From: Argopecten irradians
Taxonomy: Eukaryota > Mollusca > Bivalvia > Pectinida > Pectinidae
Reading direction: 5' to 3'
Length of the DNA stretch: 64,000 nucleotides
Assembly: GCF_041381155.1 (NCBI RefSeq)
Contig: NC_091134.1
Span: forward strand, 69,048,469-69,112,468
Shown: positions 1-11,458 of the stretch, piece by piece
Position numbering within the stretch: position 1 is the first letter of the stretch
How the letters are laid out: each line of letters starts with the position of its first letter
Translations under genes and position numbers: made by a program
The notes under the pieces: model-generated
What the model saw: the letters and a program-made list of their open reading frames with translations, nothing else
What the model was told of the DNA's origin: nothing
The model's database searches: none

Positions 1-3000
1 ACAGGTAGGATTGGTGGTGGCATTATTATATATACAAGAGATACTGTAATCTGTTAGCGAAGAAGAGATTTGGAGTCTAACAATATTGAAATTATTTGGT
101 TAGAAGTTTTAGTAGATATCCACAAGTTTTACTAGGGTGTATATATAGACCAGAATCTAATGTAGAATACTGGCGAACATTGGATGACATGTTTAATATT
201 GTTTTTGATGATAATATTACTGATGTAGTTATAACTGGTGATATAAATGTTGATATGTCAAACCTTCAGCCACACTCTCATCTAGGCCGATTACTTACAA
301 AACATAATCTAAACAGTTTTATTAAAGAACCCACTCGCATTACTCCTACCTCTTCTCCTATTGACATTGTTCTATCTAACAACAATCATCTTGTAAGGGA
401 TACAAATGTTCTTGATCCAATTTGCAGTGATCATTGTCTTATTAACTTTTGTATATCATATTCAGTAAATAGACAAACTGCATATAAGAAAACGATATAT
501 GAATATGATGGTGCAGATATTGATAGGATTGATGGTAATATTAGTAATATTGACTGGATGTCTATCTCACAAAATAATGATGTAAACGAATTTAATAATA
601 TTCTAGTTGAAACAATTAACACACAAATAAATGACCATGTACCACAAAAGATAGTTACAGTGCGACCGAATGATAAGCCTTGGTTTACAAACACGATTAG
701 ATTAAAAATTAGACAGAGGAACCGCATCCACAAAAAAGCTATTATTTCAAATTCCCCTACTCAATGGGAAAGGTAGAGATTAGTTCGAAATGAAACTATT
801 AACCTAATTAGAGAAACAAAACAGAATTAAACTTGAATTATCGTTAAATAATAATAGCTTGTCTCCAGATAAATGGTGGAAAATTGCTAAATCTTTGTTA
901 AAAATTGATAATAAGCAAACGTCTATCCCCCCTCTAAAACATAATGAGTCTTTTCTCCAACAACCTTTTGAAAAAGCGGAACACCTAAATACATACTTCT
1001 CTTCAATCTCCACTTCTTCTAATGATCTTGATCCTCTTCCCCCTCCTCCCGAGTTTCCTTTTAAGATTGACAAGATTGTATTTACTGAACAGGATATCAA
1101 AGATCAGCTTTCTAATCTTAATGAAAAGAAACCTGCGGGACCTGATGGTATTGTCCCAAAATTCATAAAACTATTGACACCCTCTATTTCTATTCCTCTT
1201 ACCCTTCTCTGCAATAAAACTATGGAAACCGGCTGTATTCCCTTGCCATGGAAAGCTGCTAACATTAATGCTATATACAAAGGGAAAGGTGATGTAAATG
1301 ACATTTCCAACTATCGTCCCATCTCTATCACCTCTTGCTTCAGTAAAATAATAGAAAAAGTAATTTTTAAGTATCTCTATAATTACCTACGTGATTGTGA
1401 AGTAATCACCAAACATCAGTCCGGCTTCATTCACGGTGATTCAACTGTGAACCAACTTCTTTCGATATACAATATCACTGACTCATTAGACAAAGGAAAA
1501 GAAGTTCGGTCTGTTTTCTCTGATATAAGTAAAGCCTTTGATAGAGAGTGGCATGATGGGCTATTCTTTAAATTAGAATCTTACGGTTTTAAAGGGAAAT
1601 TATTAGGGTGGTTTAGAAATTATCTTACTGATAGGAAGCAACGTGTTTTAACTGAAGGCATTTTCTCTACGTTTAAAACTGTAAATGCTGGAGTCCCCCA
1701 ACGATCTGTCTTAGGCCTTTTTTATTTCTATTATATATTAACGACATAACTAATATTGTTACTAGTGATTGCAAATTGTTTGCAGATGACACTTCGATTA
1801 GTGAAGTAATTGATAATAACCAAATCTATGCTGCCCATACACTTTCACAAAATCTTTCGAATATAAGTACCTGGGCCCTGAAGTGGGACATAAAGCTTAA
1901 CCCCACTAAAACTGAATCATTAATATTTTCAAGGAAACGAAACGTTATTCATCCCGATATATACTTTGACAATAACACAGTTCATACAGCTAGCACACAT
2001 AGACATTTAGGAGTTTTACTTTCTGACGATTGTAAATGGACTCATCACATAGATTATGTATACCAGAAAGCATTTAAAAGGATAACTATTTTAAAAAACA
2101 TTAAAAAAAAGAGTGTCACGTAAAACTCTTTTAAACATTTATAAAAGTTATATTTTACCTATTTTAGAATATGCTGATGTTTTATGGGATAACTGTACTG
2201 AACAATGTAAACTTCTGTTAGAGTCTGTTCACTTAGAAGCCGCTAGGATTATAACGGGATTGCGCAGAGGTACCTCCCATGATATACTTTATAAAGAACT
2301 AGCTTGGGAATCTCTCTCTGATCGGCGTCAAAAGCACAAACTTATTCTTATGTTTAAGATACTCCGTGGCTTTGCTCCACAGTATTTGATTGAAGTTGTA
2401 CAACCATTTTTATATCAGCCTGAAAATGAGAGATATCCACTAAGGATGACAAGATATTTTAATATTCCTATGTACAGAACTGCAAGTTACTATACTAGTT
2501 TTTTTCCAAGTACCTTTAGAGAATTTAATTCTTTCGCTTTAAACTTTAACTTATCGAATGTTAATACTGTTGCACAATTTAAAACACTCCTTTTTAATAT
2601 TAATAAAATTGAACATGATATAACAAATACCTTTATAAACAAAGGTTCTCGAATTATGAATATTACTCTGTGCCAGCTCAGAAATTCCTCTAGCAATCTA
2701 AATTCTGACCTATTTCGCGATCATTTGAGAGATTCTCCAATTTGTTCTTGTGGCCTTGGTGATGAAACAGCCCAACACTATCTTTTCATATGTCCTTTAT
2801 TTAATGAACAAAGATCATCACTCATAACCAAAATACATAATTCTAATATTCCACACTCGCATTTTAACACAAAAACTTTACCGCATGGCTGTGACAATTG
2901 TGATGAAGAAAAAAATACATATTTATTGCAATGCATATCAGAATATATATCTGAAACTAAAAGATTTATTTAGATTTTTCTACTATGATAGGTTGGGGAG

Positions 3001-3160
3001 ATACACTAACAATAATACTCATTTATAATGTAATGTTAAATGTTATAATATTTTGTTGATAATTGTACTATACCGGATTTGTTTGGAGATGGCTATTATT
3101 CTTTGCTTGTTGCCAAATCCATTTGCATATTATTTGCAATAAAATTTGTTGAAATGAAAT
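1..3160 (+). mobile_element. LINE A: CR1/L2-group non-LTR retrotransposon, 5' end outside window, degraded
   Basis: The parts run in order. The C-terminal half of an apurinic-type endonuclease lies at 1-776, with GDINVD and the SDH motif in CSDHCLI. Reverse transcriptase follows at 859-2123, with KKPAGPDG, NYRPIS, the DISKAFD catalytic block, AGVPQ and FADD. A thumb and C-terminal region lies at 2113-2973, with SYILPILEYADVLW and a Cys/His-rich tail (CSCG...H...CP). The endonuclease already reads from base 1 (GGGIIIYTRDTV), so the element begins upstream of the window. The coding frame is broken by a TAG at 774-776, a frame change near 827, another near 1720 before FADD, and one in the A-run near 2105. 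The 3' UTR ends near 3160 in TGAAA-type short repeats, a style known from CR1/L2 elements. The copy cannot make a functional polyprotein. The exact clade is not resolved by eye. Confidence 0.9.
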
Positions 3161-4109
3161 ACCTTGCCCTGGGGCGTGTACATGAGTGTGAAGGCTATAT
3201 ACCAATCATAATTCTCACAAAATGAAAGGAATGTTTACTATATGCAATATAGCTCTATTAAGTAAAGTATGTAGTTTTATTCAGAGAGTAATTAAGCTTC
3301 TTTAAACTACATGTATATAAGGAAATATATAGAATTGTTAGTTTCAATGTATCTAAATATTTGTCCTTTTGACCTCTTGTTGCATATGTACATATGTCAT
3401 GAGTGAATAAAAAATCTTGAAATCTTGAAATCTTGATACCTAAGAGGTATGTTATTATTTAATTAAATGTCTATTGTTTAGATATTTCACGAATTGAAGC
3501 ATGGGACTGTATGTTCACCACGCCTTATGTTTGCCGTTCGAGAACAAGTACAGCTAGTAAATTAAAGTTGTATTTCTTGTAATTTTCACCATCACCAACT
3601 CTCATAAAACATACAATGTGTGAATATGGATGCTTTTATATGATGGTTCAGATCCATGAAAGCACAAATATACTATTGACATACTTCCGAGGTATTTTAA
3701 ACGTGTACACGCTAAAAATCAATATTTTAATTTAATTGTATAATAACTTTGCGAATACGAACTTTACATAAGTCGGTAAATATCGAAAGTTTAAAACTTA
3801 GGGAGGCGGACAAAATATGTAGAACACTTAATAAAAACACTTTTTCTATGCCAAAAATACAACAATTAAGTCACAGACCATACAACTTTAAAGAGAAAGT
3901 TTCTTATTCAATTTTGAGGCCTCACAGGTTATTTTCAGTTGCCATAAAACCGTACATACTCTAAAAAGAAGCCGGAAACCATATATTGTTTTAGAAAATA
4001 ATTATGTCACATTAAACCGGCATCGACAGTATTATTTGTACCATTTATAGGCCCGTAGAGTTAACCGCTAAGTTGACGCGATCGTTATATACATATATAA
4101 GACTCTTTC
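3161..4109. other. Spacer without a recognisable gene
   Basis: This is AT-rich sequence. The only longer open frame (3749-3964) has no recognisable domain and looks like chance. A short LINE-like 3' tail at 3395-3437 is listed separately. Confidence 0.5.
3395..3437 (+). repeat. Short TCTTGAAA repeats, possible 3' tail of a second LINE
   Basis: Three copies of an 8-base unit (AATCTTGA phase) follow an AATAAA-like string. CR1/L2-group LINEs end in short tandem repeats of this kind instead of poly(A). The sequence immediately upstream has no recognisable coding, so this would be a severely 5'-truncated copy. Confidence 0.35.
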
Positions 4110-4231
4110 ATATGTGGATATGAAGGAAAGGGATATTCTACCCGAGGGTCACAAAATGAAGTAAAACCCGAGGCTTACAACATTTTGTGATCCCGAAGGT
4201 AGAATATCACTCTCCTTCATATCCACTTATG
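4110..4231. repeat. Foldback hairpin, about 120 bp
   Basis: Arms of about 49 bp (4110-4158 and 4181-4231) are imperfect reverse complements. CATATGTGGATATGAAGG on the left pairs with CCTTCATATCCACTTATG on the right, and GGATATTCTACCC pairs with GGTAGAATATC. The loop is about 22 bp. It resembles a miniature foldback element, and a similar hairpin lies at 44111-44221. Confidence 0.65.
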
Positions 4232-4842
4232 GAGGAGTATTTGTCTTTCATACCTCGTCGTTTTATTGCAATTTTGCAACTATAATATCCCGCCATTTTG
4301 AAATAAATTCGAGGAAACGTTCACGTAGCAACATATGATCAATTACAACGAACATTTGCACTGGTTTTAGCATAGAGTAGAAAACGAGTTCCGGTCTAGT
4401 TAATCCGGATAGTGATGATCAATATTCGGTTCACTTCTCTAAAGCGAACCTCTCTAAGCCGTCCGAAATTCTATGCACCGACCATGATCGGTTTAGGGAA
4501 GTTCCACTGTATATGTGCGCGATAAAGGTGCCTCATGATAGACCCAGTAATCCCCAGAGGGACTGTTAGTAACATCAGTATATATATTGTTGCACTACCA
4601 GCGGAGAGCTAGCGGAGGAACTTCTTAACTTACGTCCATATATACATACATGGCACTATAATGACGGGAAGTGGTTAAACCTCAATATCGCTAATCTTAG
4701 ACACAAATACTTCTTACAACAGTTCATAAAAACTTTATTTCATTACTCCAAAATTAGTGACTATCTATCACCTGTTGATAACCTTTACATATACCGTTTG
4801 GATGCTGGCCTGCCAATAATTATAATGTATAAAAACACTGAC
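4232..4842. other. Spacer / probable intron of the minus-strand aminotransferase copy
   Basis: No gene or repeat was recognised. If the exon at 4843-5003 belongs to a working gene, this is the start of its first intron. No second exon resembling the one at 62029-62171 was seen on the minus strand between here and the left edge. Confidence 0.4.
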
Positions 4843-5003
4843 CTATCCTCGGCTGATATAACAACTTTTGGAACTGCTCCTATGTAACCGTGATTAACAA
4901 AGGTATAATCTTCATCGAGAACAAAGTCTGTCTGTCGTAATCTAGATCCAAACTCAGGAAATCGGACTTGTAATTCCTCCGTGTTTCTCTGTATCACTTC
5001 CAT
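4843..5003 (-). CDS. Class V PLP-dependent aminotransferase (isopenicillin-N-epimerase-like), first coding exon only
   Basis: The ATG is at 5003-5001 and the exon encodes about 53 residues. They contain RFPEFGSRLRQTDFVLDED, then YTFVNHGYIGAVPKVV. The NHGxxGAVP segment is the conserved N-terminal block of isopenicillin-N-epimerase-like class V aminotransferases, which bind pyridoxal phosphate. The exon stops at a donor (AG|GTCAGT on the minus strand, exon end at 4843) in the same phase as the homologous exon at 56497-56636, with two bases of the last codon. That match supports a real splice site and excludes the in-frame read-through to 4785. The downstream exons, at lower coordinates, were not found. 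The locus may continue off the left edge, past LINE A, or be an orphan exon of a duplicate. Confidence 0.72.
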
Positions 5004-5448
5004 TGTATATATTTAACCTCCAGCTTTTGGAGCTATAGTACATGTATATGTGTTATTGAATAAAAATTGTTTATATATATGCATATCACATGACACAGTA
5101 CGCATATGAGAAGCTATGAATATTGACACTTATGTTTTAAAAACAGATGTCATTTTCTACAAAATAAGAAAACGATCCGTAACGTATCTAAATGTATCTG
5201 TAGATCATCGACCTGAACTAGATGTGTCGACAGTGCATGTTAACAAGCTGTCGAACATTATTTTTATCTATACATGTATATATAAATAGTATTTTAAATT
5301 TTCTTTTGAATTCATTTATTTTACTTCTAATGCGTATATATGTTACATAAAGAGACATATATCATGTGATTTCATACCTACAAAACACAAACTATCACAC
5401 ATTTAAATTGGAAGGTATGCTGCTTGGTCATTTATAAAGGTTACAGCG
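5004..5448. other. Upstream region of the minus-strand aminotransferase exon
   Basis: This AT-rich stretch may contain the promoter or 5' UTR of the minus-strand copy. No core promoter element can be assigned confidently. No coding was seen. Confidence 0.35.
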
Positions 5449-5760
5449 TACACATACAGATTGGAAACTCCTGCTTTGTCTTTGCTGACGACAGAAGGAT
5501 CTCCAATTTATAGGCATTTCCCCTACCTAACTTCTTCTAAGTATATTCGCTTAAACATGATACTTTTTGCGTCTGTATAAAGTTTAATTTTGTAAGTCTG
5601 AAAATAAGCAATTTTACCCGGTCTTTCGAAAATCAGAAAATTCGAAAACGAAAGAGCATTTCTTTATTAATATAAAAGTTAAAATATAATTTTTCTTTAC
5701 AAATCTTAATCAAGCCATCTGAAAATTACTAAACTTTTGTAACATTATTCTCTAACATAC
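5449..5760 (-). mobile_element. Truncated copy of the MITE family seen at 51853-52332
   Basis: The reverse complement of this stretch matches about 52000-52325 in order. Shared strings include GTAATTTTCAGATGG, GGTAAAATTGCT, AGTATCATGTTTAA, ATGCCTATAAA and GGAGTTTCCAATCT. The 5449 end keeps the terminal CATACAGATTGGAAACTCC. The opposite terminal repeat was not found, so the copy appears truncated. It is non-coding. Confidence 0.7.
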
Positions 5761-5910
5761 CAGTTTATATAGGAGTATATTCAGAAATCCCTAGACACAC
5801 ACAAACTCCCTGGTACTATGACACTGGATATCCGTGTCGTTGATAGTGTCCTCAGGTTGGGCTCCATGGTGGGTGGGGCACAGGTAGCGAATGATATTTA
5901 ACCCTCACAG

Positions 5911-8900
5911 ATGGCTTCCAATAATAAAACAAATGAAACAAAATCAAATTCCCCAAAAGAACCCAAAACTAATATCCACAATTCCTCCACTTCAACTTTC
6001 CCATAGTTTCTGGTCATGTCCTCTACTTTTAGCGGCAAGACCACTGCTTGGTTATTGCCTCTATTATTGCGAAAGGGCATCAAAGGCATTGCTGGTGATG
6101 TCAAACCTATCAAGCATTTGGGATCGGGTGATTTCCTAATAGAGGTTTTCCGCAAGCAACAAGCGGAGAACCTCCTTGGAACCAACAGTTTTGCCGGCCT
6201 CAGTGTGTGTGTACAACCAAACTCCTCATTGAATTGCAGTAAGTGGGTAATCAGGTGCCCAGCCTTGCGCAATGACAATGAGGTTGACATACTGTCATAC
6301 TTACGAGACGAGTGCATTCCGGTCTCCTATGTAAAACGCATTATGACCAGGAAGAGTGGGAGCTTGGTCCATAACATGCATTCGTATTGCCGTTCGTTAT
6401 ACCAACGTTTCCACAGAGCGTAACTGTTGGTAACCAACGTTACACTGACAATGTCTACATCCCAAATCCATTGAGGTGCCGTAACTGTAGGTTACCAACG
6501 TTATACTGTCACGGTCTACATCCCAAATCCATTGAGGTGCCGTAACTGTTGGTTACCAGCGTTACACTGTCAACGTCTACATTCCAAATCCATTGAGGTG
6601 CCGTAACTGTAGGTTACCAACGTTATACTGTCACGGTCTACATCCCAAATCCATTGAGGTGCCGTAACTGTTTGTTACCAACGTTATACTGTCACGGTCT
6701 ACATCCCAAATCCATTGAGGTGCCGTAACTGTAGGTTACCAGCGTTACTCTGTCAACGTCTACATCCCAAATCCATTGAGGTGCCGTAACTGTTGGTTAC
6801 CAACGTTATACTGTCACGGTCTACATCCCAAATCCATTGAGGTGCCGTAACTGTAGGTTACCAGCGTTACACTGTCAACGTCTACATCCCAAATCCATTG
6901 AGGTGCCGTAACTGTTGGTTACCAACGTTATACTGTCACGGTCTACATCCCAAATCCATTGAGGTGCCGTAACTGTAGGTTACCAGCGTTACACTGTCAA
7001 CGTCTACATCCCAAATCCACTGAGGTGCCGTAACTGTTGGTTGCCAACGTTATACTGTCACTGTCTACATCCCAAATCCATTGAGGTGCCGTAACTGTAG
7101 GTTACCAGCGTTACACTGTCAACGTCTACATCCCAAATCCACTGAGGTGCCGTAACTGTTGGTTGCCAACGTTATACTGTCACTGTCTACATCCCAAATC
7201 CATTGAGGTGCCGTAACTGTTGGTTACCAGCGTCACTCTGTCAATGTCTACATCCCAAATCCACTGAGGTGCCGTAACTGTAGGTTACCAGCGTTACTCT
7301 GTCAACGTCTACATTCCAAATCCATTGAGGTGCCGTAACTGTTGGTTACCAGCGTCACTCTGTCAACGTCTACATCCCAAATCCATTGAGGTGCCGTAAC
7401 TGTTGGTTACCAACGTTATACTGTCACTGTCTACATCCCAAATCCATTGAGGTGCCGTAACTGTTGGTTGCCAACGTTATACTGTCACTGTCTACATCCC
7501 AAATCCATTGAAGTGCCGTAACTGTTGGTTACCAGCGTCACTCTGTCAACGTCTACATCCCAAATCCATTGAGGTGCCGTAACTGTTGGTTACCAGCGTT
7601 ACTCTGTCAACGTCTACATCCCAAACCCATTGAGGTGCCGTAACTGTTGGTTACCAACGTTATACTGTCACTGTCTACATCCCAAATCCATTGAGGTGCC
7701 GTAACTGTTGGTTACCAGCGTCACTCTGTCAACGTCTACATCCCAAATCCATTGAGGTGCCGTAACTGTTGGTTACCAACGTTATACTGTCACTGTCTAC
7801 ATCCCAAATCCATTGAGGTGCCGTAACTGTTGGTTACCAACGTTTTACTGTCACTGTCTACATCCCAAATCCATTGAGGTGCCGTAACTGTTGGTTACCA
7901 ACGTTTTACTGTCAATGTCTACATCCCAAATCCATTGAGGTGCCGTAACTGTTGGTTACCAACGTTTTACTGTCACTGTCTACATCCCAAATCCATTGAG
8001 GTGCCGTAACTGTTGGTTACCAGCGTTACACTGTCAATGTCTACATCCCAAATCCATTGAGGTGCCGTAACTGTTGGTTACCAACGTTTTACTGTCACTG
8101 TCTACATTCCAAATCCATTGAGGTGCCGTAACTGTTGGTTACCAGCGTTATACTGTCACTGTCTACATCCCAAATCAATTGAGGTGCCGTAACTGTTGGT
8201 TACCAGCGTCACTCTGTCAACGTCTACATCCCAAATCCATTGAGGTGCCGTAACTGTTGGTTACCAGCGTCACTCTGTCAATGTCTACATCCCAAATCCA
8301 TTGAGGTGCCGTAACTGTTGGTTACCAGCGTCACTCTGTCAATGTCTACATCCCAAATCCACTGAGGTGCCGTAACTGTAGGTTACCAGCGTTACTCTGT
8401 CAACGTCTACATTCCAAATCCATTGAGGTGCCGTAACTGTTGGTTACCAGCGTTACTCTGTCAACGTCTACATCCCAAATCCATTGAGGTGCCGTAACTG
8501 TTGGTTACCAGCGTCACTCTGTCAACGTCTACATCCCAAATCCATTGAGGTGCCGTAACTGTTGGTTACCAACGTTATACTGTCACTGTCTACATCCCAA
8601 ATCCATTGAGGTGCCGTAACTGTTGGTTACCAACGTTATACTGTCAACGTCTACATCCCAAATCCATTGAGGTGCCGTAACTGTTGGTTACCAGCGTTAC
8701 ACTGTCAACGTCTACATCCCAAATCCATTGAGGTGCCGTAACTGTAGGTTACCAGCGTTACACTGTCAACGTCTACATCCCAAATCCATTGAGGTGCCGT
8801 AACTGTTGGTTACCAACATCACTCTGTCAACGTCTACATCCCAAATCCATTGAGGTGCCGTAACTGTTGGTTACCAGCGTCACTCTGTCAACGTCTACAT

Positions 8901-9950
8901 CCCAAATCCATTGAGGTGCCGTAACTGTTGGTTACCAGCGTTACACTGTCAATGTCTACATCCCAAATCCATTGAGGTGCCGTAACTGTTGGTTACCAAC
9001 GTTTTACTGTCACTGTCTACATCCCAAATCCATTGAGGTGCCGTAACTGTTGGTTACCAGCGTTACACTGTCAATGTCTACATCCCAAATCCACTGAGGT
9101 GCCGTAACTGTTGGTAACCAACGTTATACTGTCACTGTCTACATCCCAAATCCATTGAGGTGCCGTAACTGCCAGAGGTACGGCCACCATGAGAGCAAAT
9201 GAAGACGGAAGATGGTGTGTCAGTATTGCGGCCGATAAGGTCACGATGAAAGAGACGACTGTGACATTTTCGACTTTCACGGAGACGGAGATATTGCGTG
9301 TCAAATACAACCCTGGTGTCTCTTTCCCTGAGGCTAAGAGGATAGTTGAGACTTCGGACACTAATGTGTCCACTTATGCGCAGATCACACATGCAAAAAC
9401 ACCGATTGACAGTGTCACCGTCAAGCACGCGTCAGTCCCGGCCTTAGTTGATAAGGTTTACGTTGCTTGGGGCAATAATGTCACAAACCTGGCTGTTACT
9501 GAGGACTGCAAAGTAATCGTGTGGGACCCGGAAAGGTTCAAGTCAGGTACAACTAAACCGCAAGTACCAAAACCACCAGCTGGGCCACCTGAAGCTAAAA
9601 CGCCAATCCCATCGGCGTCTCCAGGACTTACACAACATAAAATTCAAACAACCCTAAGCATACGAACAAAACTTACCGCCGGTCGTCATAGATGTACTTT
9701 ATCTCAATCATCTATTGACGTTAAAAATCTTGCTGGTAACGAACGCCAAGCGACCAACAAATAAACGACTGCAGGAGCAACGGCAGACCAAAACCACCAA
9801 GGTAAAGTTGGCGAGGCTCCCTGCACTAAAAAGCATACCCAGTAAGGGTTCAGGTGACCCTGTCCTTGGTCGGAACATCTATTATGTTCCCTCGGACGAC
9901 AGCGAGTTTGGTGACAGCATATTTATCGTCACCAAACAACCTACTTCTTG
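5911..9950 (+). pseudogene. LINE B ORF1 (RRM-like gag protein with two CCHC zinc knuckles), broken
   Basis: The probable start is MASNNKTNETKSNS at 5911, reaching a stop after about 30 codons. The frame from 6016 reads FSGKTTAWLLP, GDVKPIKHLGSGDFLIEV and LRDECIPVSYVKRIM, the RNA-binding fold typical of Jockey/I ORF1. After the 61-bp array, 9130-9260 shows a first knuckle (CRNCQRYGHHESK, last Cys codon changed to TGA) and a second (VCQYCGR, stop, GHDERDC). LRVKYNPGVSFPEAKRIV and STYAQITHAK follow at about 9300-9400, again usual near the ORF1 C terminus. The family protein coats LINE RNA. This copy cannot encode it, because stops and frame shifts are spread over the whole length and the array adds 2.7 kb. 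Confidence 0.82.
6421..9165 (+). repeat. Tandem array: 45 copies of a 61-bp unit derived from LINE B ORF1
   Basis: The length 2745 equals 45 x 61 exactly, so there has been almost no net indel drift. The unit runs from TAACTGTTGGTTACCAACG to CCATTGAGGTGCCG. In one frame it reads VGYQRYTVNVYIPNPLRC, the residues immediately before the first zinc knuckle of LINE B ORF1. The last copy reads straight on into that knuckle at 9166 (AACTGCCAGAGG), and the first copy follows ORF1 sequence at 6420. The array is therefore an in-place amplification of LINE sequence. Because 61 is not a multiple of three and the unit contains TAA, it is not coding overall. Two subtypes (TAGG..AGCG..CAACG and TTGG..AACG..CACGG) alternate in 6724-7200, forming a 122-bp dimer. 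Confidence 0.95.
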
Positions 9951-9959
9951 AAAGTAGTC

Positions 9960-11458
9960 CTGTCAGTCCGACAAACTATCCTCAGGGAGCATCATGACCA
10001 TACAATCATACAATGGAACCTACGCGGATTTAAAGCGAACATAGAAGAACTTAAACATCTTATACAAACAAAGAACCCATTCATATTCTGCCTCCAAGAA
10101 GTAATTCTGAAAGATACCATCAATCTCAGACAGTTTACATTATACACCAACACTCCAACAACAGATGGCCGGGCATCAGGGGGTGTGGCGGTGGCGGTAC
10201 ATCCCGCACAGACAAATCCAGTTAAATACCACCTTATAAGCTGTTGCCATAAGTGCAACTCTTCACCGAAAAATAACAGTCTGTTCTATATATTTGCCTC
10301 CATTTATTTGTGATTAACTTAGTAACATCGTATCGTAACTACCAGTGCCATATATTATCAGGGGTGACTTTAACGGTCATAATAGCCTCTGGGGCTTTCC
10401 AGGCACTGACGATAGAGGTAGACGTATCGAAGACTTTATTGATAAAAACAGCTTATGTCTTTATAACACCAATGTCCAAACATATTTACACCCTACCTCT
10501 GGCTCGCTTACCCACATTGATCTATCGTTGTGCAACCCATCGTTGTGCAACCCATCAATTTTTCTGAATTATGATTGGAGGGTCAACGATGATCTTTGTG
10601 GGAGCTTTCCAATTATACTAAAAAAACATAGGGTCACCAAAACTTGAGGAGCCGATCCCTCGTTGGAATCTACATAAGACGGACTGAGTTCAATTCAAAA
10701 ACTTATGTGCAGAGGAGCTCATCGAAGATAAATTTTTGAACCTCGATGACCCCAATAAAATTTTACAGAAGCGCTCATTTCGCTACAAAAACCATACCAA
10801 AATCCGTGCCAAAACCTACAAAGTTCCTTCTCTCAAATGATCTGGTAGAAATATAGCTCTGAGGCGGTACTTGGCTTCGCCAACCGTCTGCAAAGCGGCT
10901 AGACCACTTAGTTAGGCTAGAAACATTTATATGAGAAGCCTTTGCCAAGAAAGAAAATCTTGTGGCTGTATTCTTTGACCTTGAGAAGGTATACGACACC
11001 ACTTCGCAATATGGAATAATGAACGATCTCCATGATATCAGTATACGTAGTAATTTGCCAAAGTTTATTTCAAATTTGATATCTGACAGGCATATTCAGA
11101 AACAGAAACACAGGAGATGGACGTCCCTCAGAGTAGTGTTCAGTCTATCACACTTTTTGGATTAAAAATTAACAGCATGACCAAATGGAAAATCTACAGA
11201 AGGGTCGTTGTTTGTGGATTATTTCTTGATCTGCTACAGATCAAAGAACATGCACACTATAGAACAACAACTACATCAATGTTTAGGCAAGTTACAAAAT
11301 TTGGCTGACAAAAATAGCTTTAGATTTTCAGGATAAAAAACTGTCTGTATGCACTTCTGTCAAAAACGGAAACCACACAATGATCCAGACCTCTTACTTA
11401 ACTGAAATAAAATTCCAGTAGTTGAACAATCTAATTTTTTTGGACTAATATTTGATTC
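9960..11458 (+). pseudogene. LINE B ORF2 (endonuclease plus reverse transcriptase), broken and 3' truncated
   Basis: The endonuclease starts near 9993 with TIIQWNLRGFKANIEEL and FCLQEV, then GRASGGVAVAV. It resumes at 10345 with IIRGDFNGHNSLWGFPG and DRGRRIEDFI, then THIDLSLCNPS. The reverse transcriptase begins near 10950 with NLVAVFFDLEKVYDTTSQYG and LPKFISNLISDR. The MDVPQSSVQSITLFGLKINS block lies at 11117, where the usual GVPQGS is altered. Degraded remnants of the polymerase continue to FFGLIFDS at about 11440-11457. There are several frame changes (about 10300, 10650-10950, 11110, 11200 onward). It would nick target DNA and reverse-transcribe LINE RNA if whole. It is dead here. Confidence 0.82.

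Larger units (their letters stand above)
5780..11458 (+). mobile_element. LINE B: Jockey/I/Nimb-type non-LTR retrotransposon, degraded, carrying internal satellite
   Basis: The likely 5' UTR is 5780-5910. ORF1 (nucleic-acid-binding, zinc knuckles) spans 5911 to about 9950 and ORF2 (endonuclease and reverse transcriptase) spans about 9960-11458. The two-ORF plan with a double CCHC knuckle places it in the Jockey/I/Nimb set. The exact clade needs a tree. All coding is disrupted by several stops and frame changes. Two satellites interrupt it: a 45-copy 61-bp array inside ORF1, and a 34-bp array that begins right after the reverse transcriptase block reading FFGLIFDS. No thumb domain, RNase H, 3' UTR or tail was found beyond the second array. 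Confidence 0.85.

Noticed and set aside
3749-3964. 71-codon frame
   Set aside because: No domain, no splice context, AT-rich composition typical of chance.
6421-9165. Regular 61-bp spacing reminiscent of a CRISPR array
   Set aside because: There are no unique spacers, the whole 61 bp repeats, the source is LINE ORF1, and the genome is eukaryotic.
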